Source: Microcaldota archaeon (GTDB taxonomy: Archaea > Micrarchaeota > Micrarchaeia > Micrarchaeales > CABMGC01). Taken from it: a DNA stretch of 37,309 nt. The stretch covers positions 1-37,309 of the forward strand of contig DAHUYR010000028.1 of the NCBI GenBank assembly GCA_027315135.1, in the 5' to 3' direction. Below are positions 31,975 through 37,309 of this stretch, in pieces. The notes beneath the pieces are model-generated. The model saw only the letters and a list, made by a program, of their open reading frames with translations, made no database searches and had not been told where the DNA came from. Position 1 is the first letter of the stretch. Each line of letters begins with the position of its first letter. Made by a program: the position numbers and the translations under genes.

Positions 31975-32072
31975 TCCAACCATCTGCAGGCGAATCATCC
32001 CTGCGGCTTCTTTACAGACATAAACTGAGTAGGCTTCCCCTGCGTTCACACAGTCTATGCAGAATATGGTGT

Positions 32073-32738
32073 TCATTTTCTGCAGGTAAGCATGTAGGAA
32101 ATTCCGAATATATATTCCTTAACGATTATGTCTTTGAATGCGGATCTGTTTACCTCATTTATGAACTTCTTTCTGTTGAATCCGGCAGTGCTTCCAGGCA
32201 GCCATTTGTAGAGTCTCTTTCCGGTGATCACGCCGAATAGCTGCATGTACCTCATGTAAATCCAAAAGGCAAGCCTTCCGAAGCTGCTGTCCGGTTTTGA
32301 TATGTCGATTAGAAGAAACATGCCATTGTTTTTCAGCACTCTGTGAACCTCCTTGAGGAACTTCTCCTGAGAGTCAAAATTCTTCAACGCAAAGGAGCAG
32401 ACTACCGCATCAAATGATCCTGTTCTGTACTTCAAGCCCAGAGCATTTCCCTTCTCGAATAATATGTTATTTATCCTCTGCTGCTTTGCCTTTTCTTTTG
32501 CAACGCTGAGCATGTTTGCATTCATGTCTATCGCAGTTACCTTTGTCTTTGATCCCTTTTCATTTGCAAGTCTTGCAGTCAGTATTGCAAGGTCGCCGGT
32601 GCCAGTGGCTATGTCGAGCACATTTGATGGAGTTGTTGAGATAATGGCCTCTGCAGCTTTTTTCCTTATTATCGAATCGGTATTGAAGCTGAGGAACCTG
32701 TTCGTAAGGTCGTATGATCTGTGTGCTTCAGAATACAT
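32073..32738 (-). CDS. UbiE/MenG-type methyltransferase (second of two)
   Basis: This 221-residue class I SAM methyltransferase of the UbiE/MenG family has SYDLTNRFLSF near the start, motif I NVLDIATGTGDLA (about 39-51), the acidic loop end VTAIDMNANML, DAVVCSFALKNF and a C-terminal IYMRYMQLFGVITG region with a final ISYMLTCRK. The family methylates the quinone ring after prenylation. The frame stays open upstream of the ATG into the previous gene's end, but no better start is seen. The twin gene lies 29 bp upstream and the prenyltransferase before that, so all three probably form one operon. Two UbiE copies could act on different ring positions. Confidence 0.9.
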   Translation of the reverse strand: MYSEAHRSYDLTNRFLSFNTDSIIRKKAAEAIISTTPSNVLDIATGTGDLAILTARLANEKGSKTKVTAIDMNANMLSVAKEKAKQQRINNILFEKGNALGLKYRTGSFDAVVCSFALKNFDSQEKFLKEVHRVLKNNGMFLLIDISKPDSSFGRLAFWIYMRYMQLFGVITGKRLYKWLPGSTAGFNRKKFINEVNRSAFKDIIVKEYIFGISYMLTCRK

Positions 32739-32767
32739 TACAGAGTTCTTGTTCTCCAGTAAAGCAC

Positions 32768-33454
32768 CTATTTGTGCCCCGTCACCATGAATGCAGCTCC
32801 GGAGACAAGTTCCCTTCTTTTGATGTTTTTGAATCCATTCTTTTTCAGTATCTTGACGAAATTCTCTTTGTCAAACCTGTCCACGCTCACCATGAGCCAC
32901 TCAAATGCTTCCTTGTATTCTGCGAACCCTATTATGCCCGATACTCCCCAGAAGAATTTGAGGAAGGCACGTTGCCATGCCTTGTCAGGCTTGGCCATGT
33001 CCATGAATATGAATCTGCCTCCTGGCTTCAGGACGCGCTTTGCCTCTGAAGCGAACTTGTTCAGATCGTCCACATTCCTTAATGCAAATGATGATGTAAC
33101 TACATCAAAGGATTGATCATGATACTTGAGATGCATCGCATCTCCCTGCTCAAATTTTATCGGCAGGCCTCTCTCCTTCGCCTTGCGCTTTGCAACGCTG
33201 AGCATGTTCTCGGAAAAATCCATCCCGGTTATGTCTATCTTTTTGCCCCGCCTTAATGCTTCCTTGTTAAGCTCTATCGCGAACTCGCCGGTGCCTGTAG
33301 CTATGTCAAGCAGCTTGTAGCTGTCCTTGTCTATCATCGCTTCCTTTGCGCCGTCCTTCCTCCATTTCACTATCGTACCTAAGCTGCACACTGTGTTCAC
33401 AGCATCGTAGTGGCCGTGCACTTCCGAAAATATTTTTGTTACTCTTTGGCTCAT
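32768..33454 (-). CDS. UbiE/MenG-type methyltransferase (first of two)
   Basis: This 228-residue protein has the whole UbiE pattern: VTKIFSEVHGHYDAVNTVCSLG, KLLDIATGTGEFA (motif I, 47-59), GMDFSENML, FDVVTSSFALRNV, GGRFIFMDMAKPD and a final SGAAFMVTGHK. In menaquinone synthesis MenG/UbiE methylates the demethyl precursor made by MenA. It starts 4 bp after the UbiA-type prenyltransferase stop, indicating co-transcription. The C-terminal ends of this and its neighbour are similar, consistent with an old duplication, but the two proteins have diverged clearly. Confidence 0.92.
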   Translation of the reverse strand: MSQRVTKIFSEVHGHYDAVNTVCSLGTIVKWRKDGAKEAMIDKDSYKLLDIATGTGEFAIELNKEALRRGKKIDITGMDFSENMLSVAKRKAKERGLPIKFEQGDAMHLKYHDQSFDVVTSSFALRNVDDLNKFASEAKRVLKPGGRFIFMDMAKPDKAWQRAFLKFFWGVSGIIGFAEYKEAFEWLMVSVDRFDKENFVKILKKNGFKNIKRRELVSGAAFMVTGHK

Positions 33455-33458
33455 GATA

Positions 33459-34358
33459 TCACAAAACGGAAATTATGAATGTTGCTGATAAAAGCAGTGC
33501 AAAGGCAAAGGATGCTATCGTATGTATGCCCAGATAGCTACCGTACTTCTTGGAATAGGCATTGTATATGCCATTGAAGATATACGGTGTTGCAGGCAGG
33601 ACTGCAAGAGCCGCAACTGCAAATATTGGCAGTTCGCCGGAAAGCAGACCAATCACAAGTATAAGATATGCTGCTGCCTGGAAGAGCAGATAGTATATTG
33701 CTATCTTCCTGCTTGTGCCAAGCATGACTGCACTGTGCTTCACCCCGTATTTCTTGTCGGTCTTCCTGTCAGGAATCTCATTTACGAACAGTGCGTTGCC
33801 ACCGAGCATTATCCCTGCAGGTATAAATGCAAATGCTACTGAGTAGTTTACCGAGGATATTCCTGCCATGGCTATGAAGCTACCGAATGCTATTAAGGTA
33901 TAATTAAGCGTGCATAAAGGCTCCGATAGATACGGCACCTTTTTGACGAATCTCGCATATAGCAGTATTGACAATCCTGCAAGCATAAGTATAGGGAGCA
34001 GAGATATCTGCAATATGATAAAGTATATGCCAATCACTGCAGCTGCTGAGAATGCGATTATGCCAGTAAGCAGGGCTTTTAGCGGGTTAATCTTCCCTTC
34101 AGCCATCAAGGAGCTTCCTCCAGCAAGGTTTCCAGCTTTGTTCTTTGCGAGCTCCTTGTCAAGGCCGCTGCTGTAGTCAAAGTAGTCGCTGATAACATTC
34201 ACTGAGATCTGCGCAAGTATGCTGCCCGTTATTACAAGCATTGCGTTGATGATGGAGAAATGGCCATAGTAATAGGCTGCAGATATTCCAAGAACAGCGA
34301 GAGCCATGCTGTAAAGCAGCGTCGGCTCGAACAACTCAGCTACATAATATTTAAGCAT
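33459..34358 (-). CDS. UbiA-family prenyltransferase, MenA-like
   Basis: The enzyme attaches an isoprenoid chain to an aromatic quinone precursor in the membrane. The 299-residue protein has about eight to nine membrane helices and both aspartate motifs: NVISDYFDY (N54, D58, D61, with D67 following) and NEIPDRKTD (N193, D197, D201). The first motif, with SGLDKE after it, looks like MenA (dihydroxynaphthoate polyprenyltransferase) more than GGGP-modifying UbiA enzymes such as DGGGP synthase. With two UbiE genes directly downstream, quinone synthesis is the likely pathway. The other ring-forming steps are not in the window. A TATA-like TTTTAAACA about 25 bp upstream fits a leaderless mRNA. Confidence 0.88.
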   Translation of the reverse strand: MLKYYVAELFEPTLLYSMALAVLGISAAYYYGHFSIINAMLVITGSILAQISVNVISDYFDYSSGLDKELAKNKAGNLAGGSSLMAEGKINPLKALLTGIIAFSAAAVIGIYFIILQISLLPILMLAGLSILLYARFVKKVPYLSEPLCTLNYTLIAFGSFIAMAGISSVNYSVAFAFIPAGIMLGGNALFVNEIPDRKTDKKYGVKHSAVMLGTSRKIAIYYLLFQAAAYLILVIGLLSGELPIFAVAALAVLPATPYIFNGIYNAYSKKYGSYLGIHTIASFAFALLLSATFIISVL

Positions 34359-34412
34359 GAATAGCTTGCACAGCTCATGTTTAAAACCTTTTTTGAATGC
34401 GCGGTTTAGGAC

Positions 34413-34964
34413 TCATGCCGGCTGTATCTTTACAACCTTTATCTCAAATACCAATACCTTTCCTGCAAGTGGGGAATTGAAATTTACAGTTACGTTTGTG
34501 GCATTTATCGCATCTATTCTGCCTGTTGCGCCGCTTGTCGAGGTTACAAGACCGCCGACAGCCAGGTTGGCGGATTGGTTTCCAAATACGGATCTTGGCA
34601 CGCTGACTATTAAAGCAGGGTTTACAGGCCCGTACGCCTCATTCACAGGAAGAGTGATGTTCTTAACCTGGTTTAACTTCATTCCGATTACAGCGCTTGA
34701 AAATCCAGGTATCAGCTGGTTTGATCCTGCAATGAATACAAGAGGCTGGGAGGTGTTGAAATCGTTATTGAAGACTGTGCCGTTTGTGAAGCTTCCTTTG
34801 TAGTATGCGCTGACGTTGTCTCCAGCAATCACTGTAGGAGATGAAGAGGTCAGGGCATAAACTGCACCTGCAATTATCAGTACGGCTATTATCACTGCAA
34901 TTAAGTATATTGGTTTGACTGTAAAGCCTTTCTTTTCCTTTGTTTGGTCTTTTTCAACTGCCAT
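34413..34964 (-). CDS. Membrane-anchored FKBP-type peptidyl-prolyl isomerase
   Basis: This 183-residue protein has a short basic head, a membrane helix (about 18-38, VKPIYLIAVIIAVLIIAGA) and an exterior FKBP domain: VSAYYKGSFTNGTVF, IPGFSSAVIGMKLNQ, ITLPVNEAYGPVN. An SlyD-like insert flap (about 115-160) closes with NVTVNFNSPLAGKVLVFEIKVV. It should help folding of exported proteins at the outer face of the membrane, a useful role next to abundant surface proteins. The start at 34964 (ATG) is preferred; a GTG three codons earlier is in frame. Several N-x-S/T sites suit an exterior location. It has its own promoter region, 54 bp before UbiA. Confidence 0.9.
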   Translation of the reverse strand: MAVEKDQTKEKKGFTVKPIYLIAVIIAVLIIAGAVYALTSSSPTVIAGDNVSAYYKGSFTNGTVFNNDFNTSQPLVFIAGSNQLIPGFSSAVIGMKLNQVKNITLPVNEAYGPVNPALIVSVPRSVFGNQSANLAVGGLVTSTSGATGRIDAINATNVTVNFNSPLAGKVLVFEIKVVKIQPA

Positions 34965-35056
34965 ATTCAACACTCTTGTGGTTCTGTTATCCTAATATAA
35001 TATTAATAAGCGTTTGCTGATAATGTGAATAGTACTCAACTGTACACTCTTTTTGT

Positions 35057-35129
35057 GCGAGTGTAGTCTAGTCTGGTAGGACATAGCCTTGCCAAGGCTA
35101 AAACCCGGGTCCGAATCCCGGCGCTCGCA
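35057..35129 (+). tRNA. tRNA-Gly (anticodon GCC)
   Basis: This 73-nt tRNA has acceptor GCGAGTG/CGCTCGC (one G-U pair) with discriminator A. The anticodon stem TAGCC/GGCTA encloses TTGCCAA with anticodon GCC. The T stem is CCGGG/CCCGG and the T loop TCCGAAT has C at position 55. There is no intron and no encoded CCA. Confidence 0.94.
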
Positions 35130-35132
35130 TTC

Positions 35133-35145
35133 ATTTATATATATG
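35133..35145 (+). promoter_or_regulatory. TATA box of the second tRNA-Gly gene
   Basis: ATTTATATATATG lies in the 39-bp spacer between the two tRNA-Gly genes, centred about 30 bp before the second. Each tRNA therefore probably has its own promoter. Confidence 0.5.
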
Positions 35146-35168
35146 AATACTGATGGTATGGAAAGAGT

Positions 35169-35241
35169 GCGAGTGTAGTCTAGCCTGGTAGGACTCTGGC
35201 CTTCCAAGCCAAAAACCCGGGTTCAAATCCCGGCGCTCGCA
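35169..35241 (+). tRNA. tRNA-Gly (anticodon UCC)
   Basis: This 73-nt tRNA shares the acceptor stem, D arm and T stem with the preceding tRNA-Gly but differs in the anticodon arm (CTGGC, loop CTTCCAA, GCCAA), giving anticodon TCC. The 27-43 pair is a C-A mismatch. The T loop TTCAAAT is normal. The pair arose by tandem duplication. Confidence 0.93.
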
Positions 35242-35329
35242 TCCTGTCTTTTTGCATAATTTACAATCTGATATGCTGAGATAAAACAGGGCTTTTAGTG
35301 CAGGCGCCTTGCCAGCTGGCCTTGATGTC

Positions 35330-35572
35330 TCAGAGTTCTTCGCAGAGTATTTCCAGCATTTCTATAGCCCTGATCTCCTCAGCGGTGCTGATAGCCTTGT
35401 ACTTATCGCTTTCTGTGCTTGCTCTCTCAGCATAGGTTTCCAGAGTGTCTGCAAGCTCAGTTCTTGATTCTGGGTATCCATATGCGTATTCGGAGAGCTT
35501 AGCTAGCGCCTCTTCGTTGCTTATCTCACCAAGGTTCTGCTCGCTGTAGAGCATTTCCTCTCTCCTTCCCAT
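35330..35572 (-). CDS. Small acidic protein of unknown function
   Basis: The product has 80 residues, is rich in Glu and predicted all-helical (EEALAKLSEYAYGYPESRTELADTL continues into long helices), with one cysteine near the end. No family is recognised. It is likely real: TTTAAATA lies about 40 bp upstream on the minus strand, GTGGGG provides a ribosome site just before the ATG, and the codon pattern is like that of neighbours. A second Met at residue 7 could also be the start. It stands alone between the tRNA-Gly pair and the glycine-rich surface protein. Confidence 0.6.
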   Translation of the reverse strand: MGRREEMLYSEQNLGEISNEEALAKLSEYAYGYPESRTELADTLETYAERASTESDKYKAISTAEEIRAIEMLEILCEEL

Positions 35573-35674
35573 TCATATACCCCACATATACTAAGAGGTT
35601 TACTTGGTATTTAAAGGTTTTGTGGAAGTGTCAGGTCGTTGCATTTACTGTATAAAAATGTCATAGAAATGCAA

Positions 35675-35935
35675 TCATGACCACGTTATCTCAACTATGC
35701 CATTATTTGCAGTTGGAGCTGTACTAGAGGTTACGTATGCGGTGCCGCCGCTGCCACCTGAATTGCTTGCAGGATTGTAGCTAGTTTCAGTGAATGCGCT
35801 AGACCACCAGGTTGATCCGCCTCCGGCACCGGCATTGGCAGATCCTCCTCCGCCACCGCCGTAGTATCCTGCGCCGCCACCGCCACCGCCGCCTGCCGTT
35901 ATTATGCTTGAAGAGCTTCCTGAGACGCATCCGCC
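35675..35935 (-). other. In-frame continuation of the surface protein beyond an amber codon
   Basis: Directly after the TAG at 35936-35938 the same frame stays open for 86 codons to a TGA at 35675-35677. The residues continue the same glycine-rich domain (ITAGGGGGGGAGYYGGGGGG, later GGSGGTAYVTS) and finish with NGIVEITWS, the usual last strand of such domains. The original gene almost certainly ended here; one base change could restore it. Confidence 0.8.
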
Positions 35936-37309
35936 CTATGCTCCTTGTCCTCCTTCGTAAGCCGATCCCGAATAGGCTGCAGAACCTGGGCTTCCTCCTG
36001 ATGAAGTTGTTGCGCCGCCACCACCAGATCCACTGCAGGTACTATAGCTAAAGCCATTAGCTCCGCTTTGTTCACCTGATCCTCCGACGACTCCGTTTCC
36101 AGCGATGCTTGCCCCGCCGCCTCCTCCGCCACCTGATGCAATTGCTATGAAGCCTGATTGTGTAGATGAGGTGCCTATAGCCGAATATCCTCCGCCACCG
36201 CCGCCACCGCCGCCAGAGCAGTAGACATTAGGATTGGGAGGCGATCCGATTATTTCATACTCGTATGGATCTCCGCCATATGCGCCTCCGTTTATGCCAT
36301 TTGCTCCTGGAGAGACATAAGGTAGTGTGCCTGTAGGATTCAGAATAGCGCTGTCACCGCCACCGCCGCCTACCCAGATATAGAGTGTTTCTCCTGAAGT
36401 AACTGATATGCTTCCTGCCAGACTTGATCCGCTGCCTCCTGCTCCGCCTTCACCACCGCCCAATCCTAAGCCACCGTTTGAACCACATTTGCCTTTGTTA
36501 GGGAGGGGATAGGAAAGAATCCCGGATCCTCCGCCACCTGCTCCGCCAGTAAGTGTTACCGTAGCTGCAGAACACCCGATAGGCACTGAGACTGCATATG
36601 GGCCTCCGGGAGTGGAGTATGATAATGATCCCAGGCTGCATGCGATTGTGCTTGTTGAAGTGGAAGATGTTGAGGTGGAAGACGTAGAAGATGTAGAAGT
36701 GGAAGATGTTGAGGTGGAAGAGGTTGAGGTGGATGAAGTTGAAGTAGAAGATGTTGAAGATGTTGAAGTAGAGGTGGATGAAGTTGATGTGGATGTGGAT
36801 GAGGTTGAAGTAAGATGTATGTTTGAGGTTTGGGTGGTTACCCTTGTTATTATGCTGCCCTTATAGGTCTGCAACTGCTTTGGCTGGCAGTTGTTAATGT
36901 TGCCGCTTGGGCAGGTAGTTATGTTTAGGTACATTGTACCTGTTAATGTTGTTCCTGGAGAGACATAGGTTGGAATCGTCATATTGCATATGATCTCGCT
37001 TCCTGGCTGAATAAGGGAGTTGTTAGGCAGACATGCTGCAGATACATTGCCGTATGAATCTGTTGCAAGTTTGATCATTGGATAAAGAATAGGATAGGTC
37101 TGTGAGTTTGTTATTACCATTGTCAATTTGGTTGTTCCACCTGTAGCTGTTGCTATGACTCCCTGACAGTTTGTACCATATAAGAATTTGCACTGGCTTG
37201 GCGCAGCTGTTGATGGAATGCCGACAAAGTAATAAAGCATTGCAAGCACTACTGCAAGAATCAGTATCGCCCAGCCATATGTGGTTATGAATTCAAAGGC
37301 AGACTGCTG
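35936..37309 (-). CDS. Pilin-like surface protein with Ser/Thr linker and glycine-rich domain (5' partial, amber-interrupted)
   Basis: The frame runs off the right edge, so the true start lies outside. Its first visible residues, QSAFEFITTYGWAILIL, match the archaeal class III signal sequence (QxSxExx followed by a YGWA-type hydrophobic helix) used by type IV pilin-like proteins. Next come an exterior domain with four to six cysteines (about 30-150), a pure Ser/Thr linker of about 60 residues (coded at 36640-36812), and a glycine-rich domain with GGGGG runs. The chain meets a TAG at 35936-35938 in the middle of this domain, and the frame then continues to 35675. TAG ends several other genes here, so it is probably a nonsense mutation, phase-variable site or sequencing error. 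Confidence 0.75.
   Translation of the reverse strand, partial: QQSAFEFITTYGWAILILAVVLAMLYYFVGIPSTAAPSQCKFLYGTNCQGVIATATGGTTKLTMVITNSQTYPILYPMIKLATDSYGNVSAACLPNNSLIQPGSEIICNMTIPTYVSPGTTLTGTMYLNITTCPSGNINNCQPKQLQTYKGSIITRVTTQTSNIHLTSTSSTSTSTSSTSTSTSSTSSTSTSSTSTSSTSTSSTSTSSTSSTSTSSTSTSTIACSLGSLSYSTPGGPYAVSVPIGCSAATVTLTGGAGGGGSGILSYPLPNKGKCGSNGGLGLGGGEGGAGGSGSSLAGSISVTSGETLYIWVGGGGGDSAILNPTGTLPYVSPGANGINGGAYGGDPYEYEIIGSPPNPNVYCSGGGGGGGGGYSAIGTSSTQSGFIAIASGGGGGGGASIAGNGVVGGSGEQSGANGFSYSTCSGSGGGGATTSSGGSPGSAAYSGSAYEGGQGA
36640..36812 (-). repeat. Simple-sequence repeat encoding a Ser/Thr linker
   Basis: A run of near-repeated ACTTC, TCAAC and TCCAC triplet blocks encodes alternating Ser and Thr. 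Units of 6, 9 and 15 bp recur with small changes, so the length could vary through slippage. In the protein it forms an extended, probably O-glycosylated stalk between the cysteine domain and the glycine-rich domain. Confidence 0.7.

Noticed and set aside
34992-35207. Minus-strand reading frame of 71 codons
   Set aside because: It runs antisense through both tRNA-Gly genes and has no ribosome site.
35936-35938. Pyrrolysine codon
   Set aside because: TAG serves as a normal stop for several genes here (for example hel308, S27ae and the small TOPRIM gene), the gene is not a methylamine methyltransferase, and no pyl genes are visible.
36612-36866. Plus-strand frame rich in Glu, Val and Asp
   Set aside because: It is the antisense shadow of the Ser/Thr linker repeat of the surface protein.

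Overview
The window looks like a piece of a small archaeal chromosome of moderate GC content. Archaeal hallmarks are Hel308, Hjc, archaeal DnaG, two FtsZ plus SepF, aIF5A with a hypusine site, S24e and S27ae, archaeal NAC, TruD, DUF424 and RNHCP proteins, GGGP synthase, an S-layer protein, TATA boxes placed for leaderless mRNAs, GGTGATC-type ribosome sites and a tRNA with bulge-helix-bulge introns. Short proteins, tight gene packing, noncanonical mini-introns and an S-layer suggest a DPANN lineage of the Micrarchaeota/ARMAN type. That placement is inference; no 16S rRNA gene is present.

Layout. 1-2.1 kb: end of an unknown gene, tRNA-Thr, a HExxH protein lying between two near-identical 29-bp direct repeats, a PadR regulator and SpeD. 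2.1-4.8 kb: hel308 and sepF. 4.8-9.3 kb, minus strand: TrmJ-like methylase, CPBP protease, S27ae, S24e, aIF5A and two tandem ftsZ genes. 9.5-14.2 kb, minus strand: ATP-dependent DNA ligase, a Fic protein with an altered active-site motif, about 730 bp of AT-rich gene-free DNA, and an AT-rich APH-type kinase. 14.3-16.7 kb: dnaG, a small TOPRIM protein, and hjc pointing the other way.

16.6-23.0 kb is a cell-surface region: two membrane-anchored proteins with related exterior domains, a 67-bp tandem duplication, a terminator, the S-layer gene, and an array of 20-bp repeats in front of the NAC gene. 23.4-27.1 kb: DUF424 protein, membrane GT2 glycosyltransferase, tRNA-Ser(CGA) with two introns, an RNHCP zinc protein and TruD. 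27.2-32.0 kb is a plus-strand run: ProDH-like protein, NAD-dependent epimerase, GGGP synthase, a short NFACT protein, RNase Z and tRNA-Val.

32.0-35.0 kb, minus strand: a UbiA prenyltransferase with two UbiE methyltransferases, which implies quinone synthesis, and a membrane-anchored FKBP. 35.0-37.3 kb: two tRNA-Gly genes, a small acidic protein and a pilin-like glycine-rich surface protein that runs off the right edge and carries an in-frame amber codon.

Functional links: FtsZ, FtsZ and SepF form a division set. SpeD could supply the aminopropyl donor for spermidine and so for aIF5A hypusine. NFACT and RNase Z both touch tRNA and ribosome rescue. GGGP synthase, UbiA and GT2 serve the membrane and surface. 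No CRISPR array, complete insertion sequence or clear defence island was found.
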